From: an uncultured Allosphingosinicella sp.
GTDB lineage: Bacteria > Pseudomonadota > Alphaproteobacteria > Sphingomonadales > Sphingomonadaceae
NCBI GenBank assembly: GCA_934539295.1
Contig: CAKTCN010000053.1
Coordinates: 1 to 12,533, forward strand
DNA length: 12,533 nt
Direction: 5' to 3'
Shown here: in pieces, positions 1 through 6,280 of the stretch
Layout of the letters: every line of letters starts with the position of its first letter
How positions within the stretch are numbered: the stretch's first letter is position 1
The notes under the pieces: model-generated
What the model was told of the DNA's origin: nothing
Database searches by the model: none
Seen by the model: only the letters and a program-made list of their open reading frames with translations
Position numbers and translations under genes: made by a program

Positions 1-60
1 CTTATCCCCTCACCCTGCCGCCTTCGGCGGCTGTCCCTCTCCCGCAGAGGGGAGAGGGAA
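1..60. repeat. Intergenic palindromic repeat downstream of efp
   Basis: Two stem-loops lie side by side. The first is GCCGCC-TTC-GGCGGC at 17-31. The second pairs positions 34-43 with 50-59 (ten base pairs, CCCTCTCCC against GGGAGAGGG) around a six-base loop. The unit runs to within eight bases of the efp stop. This GGGAGAGGG/CCCTCTCCC type resembles dispersed intergenic repeats common in proteobacteria. It may also act as a transcript end or RNA-stabilising hairpin for efp, but there is no U-tract. The left boundary is outside the window. Confidence 0.6.
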
Positions 61-67
61 TGAGTGC

Positions 68-631
68 TCAATCCGCGCGGCGGACGTAGGTCTGTTCGTA
101 AACGTCGACGACGATCCGGGTTCCGCTGCTGATATGCGGCGGCACCATGACGCGCACGCCATTGTCGAGGATGGCGGGCTTGTAGGAAGAGGACGCGGTC
201 TGCCCCTTCACCACGGCATCGGCCTCGACGATCGTTGCTTCGATCGTATCGGGCAGCTGGACGCTGATCGCTTCCTCATCATAGAGTTCCATGACGACGT
301 CCATGCCGTCCTGCAGGAAGGCGGCGGCGTCACCGAGCAAGTCGCGCGGGAGCGTCGTCTGGTCGTAGGTTTCCTTGTCCATGAACACCAGGCTGTCGCC
401 CTCGGCGAACAGGAACTGGAAATCCTTGGTGTCGAGGCGCACGCGCTCCACCGTCTCGGCCGAACGGAAGCGGACATTGTTCTTGCGGCCGTCGCGCAGG
501 TTCTTGAGTTCCACCTGCATATAGGCGCCGCCCTTGCCGGGCTGCGTATGCTGGATCTTCACGGCGCGCCAAATGCCGCCTTCATATTCGATGATATTGC
601 CGGGACGAATGTCCACGCCGCTGATCTTCAT
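68..631 (-). CDS. efp: Translation elongation factor P
   Basis: EF-P binds ribosomes stalled at consecutive prolines and promotes peptide-bond formation. The 187-residue product has the family's three-barrel layout: an N-terminal KOW-like domain (about residues 1-63) and two OB domains. The exposed loop that reaches the peptidyl transferase centre reads PGKGGA, with Lys33 at the usual site of post-translational modification. I chose the ATG at 631 because it gives the standard length and the usual MKI start. A GTG at 643 would add four residues, and neither start has a strong Shine-Dalgarno sequence. The gene is 73 bases downstream of a small membrane-protein gene and probably has its own promoter at about 668-696. 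The modifying enzyme is not encoded here. Identification is secure; the start is slightly uncertain. Confidence 0.96.
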   Translation of the reverse strand: MKISGVDIRPGNIIEYEGGIWRAVKIQHTQPGKGGAYMQVELKNLRDGRKNNVRFRSAETVERVRLDTKDFQFLFAEGDSLVFMDKETYDQTTLPRDLLGDAAAFLQDGMDVVMELYDEEAISVQLPDTIEATIVEADAVVKGQTASSSYKPAILDNGVRVMVPPHISSGTRIVVDVYEQTYVRRAD

Positions 632-667
632 GCCGAAACTCACAAAAGTGGAAAAGAGCCGGCGCGG

Positions 668-696
668 GCTTTAGCGAGCGGCACCGCTTCCGGCAA
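668..696 (-). promoter_or_regulatory. Candidate efp promoter
   Basis: Read on the minus strand, TTGCCG (691-696) is separated by 17 bases from TAAAGC (668-673), which fits a housekeeping-sigma promoter. Transcription would begin near 661, giving a leader of about 30 bases before the efp ATG. The -35 box lies just past the stop of the upstream small ORF, so efp could be transcribed independently of the cell-wall genes. Prediction from sequence only. Confidence 0.4.
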
Positions 697-704
697 GCAG
701 CGGC

Positions 705-833
705 TTAGTCGCTACCCGCATCGCGGCTCGCGACATCCCTGCCGATCGAGTGAATGCTCGAGGCGGTAGCGACCACCAGCAGGGCGAGCCCGAGCACCAG
801 CATCGCTGCATAGACGACGCCGCGCAGCCTCAC
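705..833 (-). CDS. Small single-span membrane protein (42 aa)
   Basis: This short reading frame is easily missed. Its GTG start at 833 overlaps the TGA stop of the M23 peptidase gene in a GTGA junction, the arrangement typical of translational coupling. A GGA lies nine bases upstream. The protein begins with a basic MRLRG, then has one strongly hydrophobic stretch (about residues 6-25: VVYAAMLVLGLALLVVATAS) and a short polar tail ending in AGSD before TAA. The positive-inside pattern suggests the N terminus is cytoplasmic and the tail periplasmic. I do not recognise the family. Its position suggests a partner of the M23 peptidase or the L,D-transpeptidase, but that is inference. The alternative is a fortuitous frame, which the coupling and clean membrane helix argue against. 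Confidence 0.6.
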   Translation of the reverse strand: MRLRGVVYAAMLVLGLALLVVATASSIHSIGRDVASRDAGSD

Positions 834-1453
834 CGCGCTTGTCCGGCGAGCAACGGGTATGGATTGACCGCCGTGCCCTCGTGCCAGTCATCTTCCGGCC
901 GCATCCGGTGGATCGCGAAGTGAAGATGCGGACCGTCGGGATTGGCGTTCCCCGTTACGCCGACCCGCCCGATCGGATCCCCGCGCCGAAGCACCTGTCC
1001 TTCCTTCAAGCCCGGCGCATAATCCTGGAGATGAGCGTAATAGAAAATCCAGCGCTGGTCATCCGACCGGACATAGGCAGTGATACCTCCACCTCCCTCG
1101 CTGAAGAACAGCTTCTCCACCCGGCCAGGCGCGGCCGCCACCACAGGGGTGCCATGTGGCGCCATGATGTCGATGGCATCGTGCACTCGCGCTCCGCCGG
1201 CGCGCGCCTGCTTGTAGGTGTCGACGAGATCCGCGGCGGCGATGCCACTCACCGGAATCGCAAGCCCGGTGGGTCCGACGACCAGAGGCGCCCTCTCCTC
1301 CCGCGCCGCGACGGCCTTTTCTACTTGCTCCTGGCTCGGTTCGGCGGGAGCGGCCGCGCCGTCATTGCCATAGGCGTTGATCCAGAAGGCGCTCGCCGCC
1401 GCCGCGCCGAGCAGAGCGGTGAGGCTGTGGGTGAGACAGGACGTGGCTGCCAA
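830..1453 (-). CDS. Membrane-anchored M23 family metallopeptidase
   Basis: This is a predicted peptidoglycan endopeptidase of the LytM/M23 zinc family. From a TTG start the protein has 207 residues. A hydrophobic N-terminal segment (about 10-28) would act as an uncleaved anchor, a linker runs to about residue 60, and the M23 domain covers about 85-190. Zinc and catalytic motifs are intact: HDAID (His91, Asp95), the middle histidine in YYAHL (His141), and HLH at 176-178. It should therefore be an active hydrolase rather than a degenerate activator. The frame has no ATG near its beginning. TTG at 1453 lies just after the transpeptidase stop, CTG at 1462 would overlap that stop, and TTG at 1522 would add 23 poorly conserved-looking residues. 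The downstream small membrane protein overlaps its stop. Function is well supported; the start is not. Confidence 0.85.
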   Translation of the reverse strand: MAATSCLTHSLTALLGAAAASAFWINAYGNDGAAAPAEPSQEQVEKAVAAREERAPLVVGPTGLAIPVSGIAAADLVDTYKQARAGGARVHDAIDIMAPHGTPVVAAAPGRVEKLFFSEGGGGITAYVRSDDQRWIFYYAHLQDYAPGLKEGQVLRRGDPIGRVGVTGNANPDGPHLHFAIHRMRPEDDWHEGTAVNPYPLLAGQAR

Positions 1454-1458
1454 GGTCG

Positions 1459-2481
1459 TCAGGCCTGGAACAGCACGGCCGTGCCGTTGCCGACCATGGT
1501 CGCGACACGCGCCGCATCCCAATTGGTCAGTCGCACGCAGCCATGGCTCTGGGCGCGCTGGATCGTTTGCGGCTCGGCCGTGCCGTGAATGCCGTAATGC
1601 TCCTTCGACAAGTCCACCCAGACCGTGCCGACCGGCCCGTTTGGACCCGGCGGCAGCCTTTGCTCTTCCTCGTCGTCGGCCACGTCCCAGAACAGGTCGG
1701 GCTGATAGTGGAACGGCGGGTTGTAGGAGACGGCAGTCACCCTCCAGTTGCCGAGAGGTAGCGGATCATGCTCGCTGCCCATCGTCGCCGGAAATTGTCC
1801 GACCAGCTTGTCGTCCCGGAACAGGCGCAGGACGCCGTCCGACTTGTCGACCACGATCCTGTCCGCCTTCTCGGCACCGCCGCTGACGTTGAGGTCGCTC
1901 AACATCTGGGCATGATCGCCCTCCACATCGCCATAATCCCGCGACGTGGGAAGGACGTTGGGTAGCCGCAGCACCGCGCCGGCCTTCAGCACCGTCTTCG
2001 GATCGTTCAAGGCCACGATGGTGTCGGGGGTGGTGTGAAACTTCTCGGCCAGCTTCTCGAGCAGATTTCGATAGCCGAGCCGCTCCATCTTCGCCTGTTG
2101 CACCGGATCGTCGGGGATCTCGTCGAGGAAAGGTCCACGCGCATCGCCTTCGTCGACCTTCAGCCTGAGCGTCGCCTTTGCCCCGCCACGGAGCAGAGCT
2201 GCCCTCGTCGCCTGATCGAGTTCACCGGTGACTTCCAGCCCGCGCGAGGTTTGGAAGCCACGAACGGCCTCGTCGAAGGACATGCCCTTGCGCCCATCGA
2301 TCACGCCCGGTGCAAAGCCGGCACGATCCAGCAGCACCTGTGCATGGAAGATGGATGGGTCAACCTGCGCGCGGGAATGCGCTTCCTGCCCGCTATCCTC
2401 TCCTTGCTGGGCAATCGCCATGCTGGTGAGACAGAGCGCGCCGCCGAGCGCCAGCGCCGCGAGACTTTTCCTGAGCTTCAC
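1459..2481 (-). CDS. Exported L,D-transpeptidase (YkuD) with peptidoglycan-binding domain
   Basis: The enzyme is predicted to form 3-3 cross-links in peptidoglycan or attach proteins to it in the periplasm. Residue numbers are for the 340-aa form. A signal peptide ends near residue 24 (SMAIA before QQ). A peptidoglycan_binding_1-type domain spans about 42-97, a LysM-like segment about 138-176, and the YkuD domain about 205-340. The catalytic signature SHGCVRL is complete (Cys315), with the expected upstream HG at 299. I chose GTG at 2481 because GAGGAG lies eight bases ahead; GTG at 2487 would be only two bases from it. The M23 gene follows within a few bases, so cross-linking and hydrolysing activities are probably made together. 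Which substrate it uses cannot be told from sequence. Confidence 0.9.
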   Translation of the reverse strand: MKLRKSLAALALGGALCLTSMAIAQQGEDSGQEAHSRAQVDPSIFHAQVLLDRAGFAPGVIDGRKGMSFDEAVRGFQTSRGLEVTGELDQATRAALLRGGAKATLRLKVDEGDARGPFLDEIPDDPVQQAKMERLGYRNLLEKLAEKFHTTPDTIVALNDPKTVLKAGAVLRLPNVLPTSRDYGDVEGDHAQMLSDLNVSGGAEKADRIVVDKSDGVLRLFRDDKLVGQFPATMGSEHDPLPLGNWRVTAVSYNPPFHYQPDLFWDVADDEEEQRLPPGPNGPVGTVWVDLSKEHYGIHGTAEPQTIQRAQSHGCVRLTNWDAARVATMVGNGTAVLFQA

Positions 2482-2556
2482 CGTCACCGCTCCTCATCCA
2501 TGCCGGACGAGAAAACGCGAAAGCCGAAACTTATTTCCCCTGGGCACCAGACGGTG

Positions 2557-4008
2557 TCATCTCGCGCGCTTCAAATCGGCAAGGAGCGCCCGCGCATCCT
2601 CTTCCTTCATGTCGACGACCCGTGGCGGGTTGACGCGCGATCCACCGGCGGTGTCGATGGTGAGCGTCGCCAGCCCCAAACGGCGCTGCAGCCAGGTGCG
2701 CGATAGAGCGAGCACCTGCATCCTGCCCGCCGGGATGATCCATTGCCGCCGGACGATCACGCCACTCTGCACGAACAGCAATCCGTCAGCGCGTCCGTAC
2801 AGCCGGTAACGGCGCTCGATCAGCCCCTCCAGCGCGACCAGCGGCAGCAACAGCAGCGCGAGCAAGGCCGGTCGCCAGAACAGGCTGGCAACGAGAGCTA
2901 TGAAGACCGGCAATCCGCCAGCTATGATCAGCCGCCGCACGAAGTGCCGGCTCGACACGCGCCTCAGTTCCTCGCGCTGGCCGGTGCGGAACGGCGGTAG
3001 CGGCGCCAGGATCTCTGCGACTTCCTCCCGCGTTCCCAGCGGCGCAACGGTTTCGCGCTTGCACTTCCCATTCTGCTCGGCACCCAGCGTCTGAAAGCCG
3101 AGTTCCGCCCAGCCGAAGCGTTGCTTGAAAGGGCCGGTCGTCAGCATGGCCAGCTGGATGCGACGACGCGGGATCGTAATCTCGCTACGGGTGAGGAGCC
3201 CGCGCACGCGGCGGAGACCTTCGCCCTCGAGCGTCAGGCGGAAGCCGAAGTCGCGCAGCACGGTGCTCGCAATCCCGGTTACGACGCCCAGCAGCAGGAT
3301 GATGCCCGCCAGCATGGCGAAGGCCGCGAACGACCACCCGCGCACATTGTCGTTGACCAGCCCGAGCCAGCGCGCCGGATCGCGAAGGTCAAAGGGCAAT
3401 ATGGGCTCAAGCGCCTGCAGAGCCGCGAATATGACGGCGAGATAGACAAGCGAGAAGTTGAACAGGCCGGTGAGTAGGATGCGGGGCAGACCCATGCTGA
3501 ACAGGGCCGGCGCCTCGTCCGTCCCCTTCTGCGGTGCACTACCGCTGATTGTGCCAGCCTCTGCCCTGCCCTGGCGCAGGGCGATGCGGATGCGCTCCGC
3601 TTCGTCTACCCGCACGCTGTCGAGCACGCCCTCGTCGCTTCCGCCGCCGCCTGTCTCGATCTTGAGCTTGGCAAGGCCGAACAGGCGCGCAAGCGGACCG
3701 CGCTCCACCTCGACATCCTGGATACGCTCGAACGGGATGAAGCGGCGGGTGCGATGGAGAATGCCGCTCTCGATCGCGATGCCGCGCGCACCGATTCCGT
3801 AGCGGAAGCGGTGCCAGGCGAGTGCCTGCCATCCGATCGTCACCGCTGTGATCCCCAGGGCGAACAGGATCACCGTCCAAAGCCCGTGTTCGGTGATGAA
3901 GGCGAAGCCGGCCGGCAGCGCCAGCAACGTGCGCGGCGCATCCTTGGCGAAACGCAGCGGGATGGTGGCCGGGTGGACGCGACAGTCCGCGACGGGTTCC
4001 GCCTCCAC
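2557..4008 (-). CDS. bPH2 (DUF304) membrane protein, YdbT-like
   Basis: This 483-residue inner-membrane protein has three repeats, each a hydrophobic hairpin followed by a bacterial PH-like domain (bPH2). Hydrophobic regions lie at about 27-65, 178-200 with 228-250, and 360-395. bPH2 domains lie at about 68-145, 255-335 and 400-475. Each domain carries a related strand motif: IPFERIQDVEV (91-101), IPRRRIQLAML and IPAGRMQVLAL. This matches the YdbT family, whose biochemical role is not established. The gene starts with GTG five bases after the stop of the YdbS-like gene, as in the Bacillus ydbS-ydbT pair, so the two products probably act together. GAGCGAG just upstream serves as a ribosome binding site. 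I would not assign a specific function. Confidence 0.85.
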   Translation of the reverse strand: MEAEPVADCRVHPATIPLRFAKDAPRTLLALPAGFAFITEHGLWTVILFALGITAVTIGWQALAWHRFRYGIGARGIAIESGILHRTRRFIPFERIQDVEVERGPLARLFGLAKLKIETGGGGSDEGVLDSVRVDEAERIRIALRQGRAEAGTISGSAPQKGTDEAPALFSMGLPRILLTGLFNFSLVYLAVIFAALQALEPILPFDLRDPARWLGLVNDNVRGWSFAAFAMLAGIILLLGVVTGIASTVLRDFGFRLTLEGEGLRRVRGLLTRSEITIPRRRIQLAMLTTGPFKQRFGWAELGFQTLGAEQNGKCKRETVAPLGTREEVAEILAPLPPFRTGQREELRRVSSRHFVRRLIIAGGLPVFIALVASLFWRPALLALLLLPLVALEGLIERRYRLYGRADGLLFVQSGVIVRRQWIIPAGRMQVLALSRTWLQRRLGLATLTIDTAGGSRVNPPRVVDMKEEDARALLADLKRAR

Positions 4009-4013
4009 CTCGC

Positions 4014-4475
4014 TCAGCCCTCCGTCTGCTTGATGCGCGCGCGGATCTCGTCGCGCATCGCCTCGGCACCTTCACGGGACAGGCCGGGCAGGACGACAAG
4101 GCTGTTGAGCGTGCCGGCCGTGTGCAGCACCAGGCGCGACACCTTGAACGCGCGCTCGATCGGGCCTTGAGACACGTCGATATGCTGGACGCGGACAAGC
4201 GGCACCAATGTCTCGACCTGCGTCCACACGCCGCGCGCGATATGAAGCTCCTCGGCGTCGAGCGCGTAGCGCAACGCCCGATACCTGCGGACGGGCGCAA
4301 TCAGGACCGCATAAGCGGCGGCGACCAGAACGAGTGCCGGGATGATCCAGCCGGGCAGCCGCGTGTTCTGCATCAAGACGAATGCCGCAATGATCGCCGG
4401 GATCAGCAAAATCAGACCCGCGATCAGAGCATGCATGCGCATGACCCACAATTGTCCCCGCTCGACCTGCCGCAT
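4014..4475 (-). CDS. bPH2 (DUF304) membrane protein, YdbS-like
   Basis: The 153-residue product has two membrane helices (about 14-34 and 42-61) followed by one bPH2 domain (about 68-148). The domain contains VPLVRVQHIDV, the same strand motif repeated three times in the neighbouring YdbT-like protein. The ATG start is preceded by a strong GGGAGAGGG. Pairing of a one-domain and a three-domain bPH2 protein in consecutive genes is the known ydbS-ydbT layout. The molecular role is unknown. The gene follows thiE by 32 bases, so it could be read through from the upstream metabolic genes. Confidence 0.85.
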   Translation of the reverse strand: MRQVERGQLWVMRMHALIAGLILLIPAIIAAFVLMQNTRLPGWIIPALVLVAAAYAVLIAPVRRYRALRYALDAEELHIARGVWTQVETLVPLVRVQHIDVSQGPIERAFKVSRLVLHTAGTLNSLVVLPGLSREGAEAMRDEIRARIKQTEG

Positions 4476-4507
4476 GATCCCTCTCCCGCCGCGATGCTAG
4501 GCGAAGC

Positions 4508-5200
4508 TCAGCGGCGCAGCAACTCGGAGAAAGCAGCGACGGCAGCGTGAGGGCCGTCGGGCGCGTTCCACACCGATCCGCAGGCGGCAAGGAAGTCGGC
4601 GCCTGCATCGACAAGCATGCGCCCGTTGGCGGGCGTGATCCCGCCGATCGCCACGCACGGCAATTCGAACAATGCCGACCACCAGGACAGGATTACCGGT
4701 TCGGGCCGGTGCTTGACGTCCTTGGTCGTGGTCGGGAAGAAGGCGCCGAACGCTACATAATCCGCGCCCGCGTCGCCCGCTTCCATGGCGAGGTGGCGGC
4801 TGTCGTGACAGGTGACGCCGATCTGGGCCATCGGGCCGAGTTCGGAACGCGCCTCGCGCGGATCGCCGTCGTCCTGGCCGAGATGCACGCCGTCGGCACC
4901 GAGGCGCTTGGCGAGCGAGATGCTGTCGTTGACGATGAAGGCGACGTCGCGGTCCGCGCAGATGCGCTGGATCGGCTCTGCGAGGCGTGCCGCCTCATGC
5001 TGGTCCACATCCTTCACGCGGAACTGGAATGCTGCGACCGGGCCGCCGTCGAGGGCGGCCTTCAGCCGGTCGTGAAAGGCAGCGCCGACATCGAGCGGCG
5101 AGATGAGGTAGAGCTGGCAGGCGCCGCGCTTCTCGTCGCGCTGGAACTGTGCGGCGAAATCGGGGTCTAGCGGGCCGAGTGGATCGTCTTCGTCAGTCAT
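4508..5200 (-). CDS. thiE: Thiamine-phosphate synthase
   Basis: ThiE joins hydroxymethylpyrimidine diphosphate to the thiazole phosphate to make thiamine phosphate (EC 2.5.1.3). The 230-residue TIM-barrel protein shows FQFRVKD (58-64, the usual Q-x-R-x-K loop), VNDSISLAKRLGADGVHLGQ (90-109), IGVTCHD (127-133), GADYVAFGAFFPTTTK (145-160) and AIGGITP (184-190). The threonine in IGVTCH replaces the more usual serine. About 25 mainly acidic residues precede the family core. ATG at 5200 was chosen; the frame stays open to 5293, but that extension is proline- and arginine-rich and runs into the aldolase gene. No clear Shine-Dalgarno is seen, and a stable hairpin lies 17 bases upstream. It is the only thiamine gene here, placed 58 bases after an aldolase and near tkt, whose product needs thiamine diphosphate. 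Confidence 0.93.
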   Translation of the reverse strand: MTDEDDPLGPLDPDFAAQFQRDEKRGACQLYLISPLDVGAAFHDRLKAALDGGPVAAFQFRVKDVDQHEAARLAEPIQRICADRDVAFIVNDSISLAKRLGADGVHLGQDDGDPREARSELGPMAQIGVTCHDSRHLAMEAGDAGADYVAFGAFFPTTTKDVKHRPEPVILSWWSALFELPCVAIGGITPANGRMLVDAGADFLAACGSVWNAPDGPHAAVAAFSELLRR

Positions 5201-5217
5201 GACGCGTGCATTAGCTT

Positions 5218-5242
5218 GGCGGCTCCCATCGGGGAAGCCGCC
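5218..5242 (-). other. Hairpin in the aldolase-thiE intergenic region
   Basis: On the minus strand GGCGGCT pairs with AGCCGCC, and CCC inside pairs with GGG around a CGAT loop, with one bulged T: ten base pairs, very GC-rich. It ends 17 bases before the thiE ATG. No U-tract follows, so it is a poor intrinsic terminator. It may protect the 3' end of the aldolase message or slow thiE translation. Confidence 0.5.
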
Positions 5243-5258
5243 TCGCTCGATCGGTTCG

Positions 5259-6152
5259 TCAGGCCTTCTGCGTGGAGGCGGCGTAGATTTCATCGATCGC
5301 GCCGCCGAGAGCGCCGTCGAACTCGTCGGCGCTCATCTTGTGACGCAGATCCTCGAGCAGCGCGCGGCTGAAGCTGGCGATCATGCCGGGATTCTTGGCG
5401 AGCTCGGCGCAGGCTTCCGGACGTGCGAAACCGCCGGACAGCGCTACCACGCGCAGCACGCGGGGATGCTCGACCAGTGGGGTGAAGAGGCCGGCATTGG
5501 CGGGGATCGAAAGCTTCAGCATCACCTTGTCCTCGCCCGGCAGCGCGTCGAGCGCCTTCAGGATCTCCTCCAGCAGAATCTGGTCGGCCTCGGCGCGCTC
5601 GGCGCTCTTGATGTTCACTTCCGGCTCGATGATCGGCATCAGGCCAGCGGCGAGGACCTGCTTGGCGACCTCGAACTGCTGGTTCACGACGGCCGAAATG
5701 CCCTCGCTATTGGCGAGGTTGATGACCGAGCGCTCCTTGGTGCCGAACACGCCGAGATCGCGGGCGCGGGTCAGCAGCGCGTCCAGTTCCGGCATGGGCT
5801 TGAGCATCTGGACGCCGTTCGCCTCGGCTTCGAGGCCCTTGTCGATCTTGATGAAGGGTACGACGCCGCGCTCCTGCAACGCCTGTGGGACCGGCTTGCC
5901 GTCGACCTGACCGTCCATGGTGCGTTCGAACAGGATCGCGCCGATCACCTTGTCGCCGTTGAAGCAGGGCGAGGTGATTATGCGGCTGCGCATCTGGTGA
6001 ATGAGGCCGAACATCTCCTCATCGCCCTGATAGGCGTCTTCCTCGATGCCATAGCCCTTGAGCGCCTTGGGCGTGGAGCCGCCGCTCTGGTCGAGAGCGG
6101 CGATGAAGCCCTTACCTTCGGCGATCTTGGCAGTCATCTCGGCGATGTTCAT
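5259..6152 (-). CDS. Class I fructose-bisphosphate aldolase
   Basis: It cleaves or forms fructose 1,6-bisphosphate (EC 4.1.2.13) through a lysine Schiff base rather than zinc. The 297-residue protein matches the short bacterial class I family (about 296 residues, as in Staphylococcus Fda). Visible landmarks are ALDQSGGSTPKAL (19-31), FERTMDG (75-81), IKIDKG (101-106), IIEPEVNIK (174-182) and VMLKLSIP (210-217), whose Lys213 is the expected Schiff-base lysine; SGGFARPEA (239-247) forms the phosphate site. The ATG at 6152 has GGGGG about six bases upstream. An ATG 33 bases further upstream would place the start inside the candidate promoter. The gene follows pgk by 107 bases, and a dyad-containing promoter in that gap may give it separate control. 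Gene symbols vary (fda, fbaB), so none is assigned. Confidence 0.95.
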   Translation of the reverse strand: MNIAEMTAKIAEGKGFIAALDQSGGSTPKALKGYGIEEDAYQGDEEMFGLIHQMRSRIITSPCFNGDKVIGAILFERTMDGQVDGKPVPQALQERGVVPFIKIDKGLEAEANGVQMLKPMPELDALLTRARDLGVFGTKERSVINLANSEGISAVVNQQFEVAKQVLAAGLMPIIEPEVNIKSAERAEADQILLEEILKALDALPGEDKVMLKLSIPANAGLFTPLVEHPRVLRVVALSGGFARPEACAELAKNPGMIASFSRALLEDLRHKMSADEFDGALGGAIDEIYAASTQKA

Positions 6153-6173
6153 GGAGCCCCCAGTGTCTTGGTG

Positions 6174-6202
6174 ATTATCGGACACGATTCGTGTCCTTGC
6201 TG
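6174..6202 (-). promoter_or_regulatory. Candidate aldolase promoter with 17-bp dyad operator
   Basis: The sequence GGACACGATTCGTGTCC at 6180-6196 is a perfect 8+1+8 inverted repeat. On the minus strand it is followed directly by GATAAT (6174-6179), a good -10 box, and preceded by CAGCAA (6197-6202), a poor -35 box. The dyad exactly fills a 17-base spacer. A weak -35 with a symmetric site in the spacer suggests a regulated promoter. Transcription would start near 6167, leaving a leader of about 15 bases before the aldolase ATG. The regulator is unknown. The dyad as RNA would form only a six-base-pair hairpin without a U-tract. Confidence 0.4.
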
Positions 6203-6247
6203 CACCGCGCTATCGCAGCGGGCAGGCGCAGTGAAAAGCCTGACAGC

Positions 6248-6280
6248 GTTGTCGCGCTCTCAGCGGGAGAGCGCGGCAAC
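6248..6280 (-). other. Hairpin spanning the pgk stop codon
   Basis: On the minus strand CGCGCTCTC and GAGAGCGCG pair around a CCGCT loop (nine base pairs). After one C-A mismatch, GTTG pairs with CAAC for four more. The pgk TGA overlaps the loop edge and 3' arm. No U-tract follows. Such a structure could protect the 3' end of the upstream transcript or mark a processing point between pgk and the aldolase gene. Confidence 0.55.

Noticed and set aside
5201..5258. TPP riboswitch ahead of thiE
   Set aside because: The region is only 58 bases and lacks the conserved CTGAGA and ACCTGA-type segments; only a simple hairpin is present.
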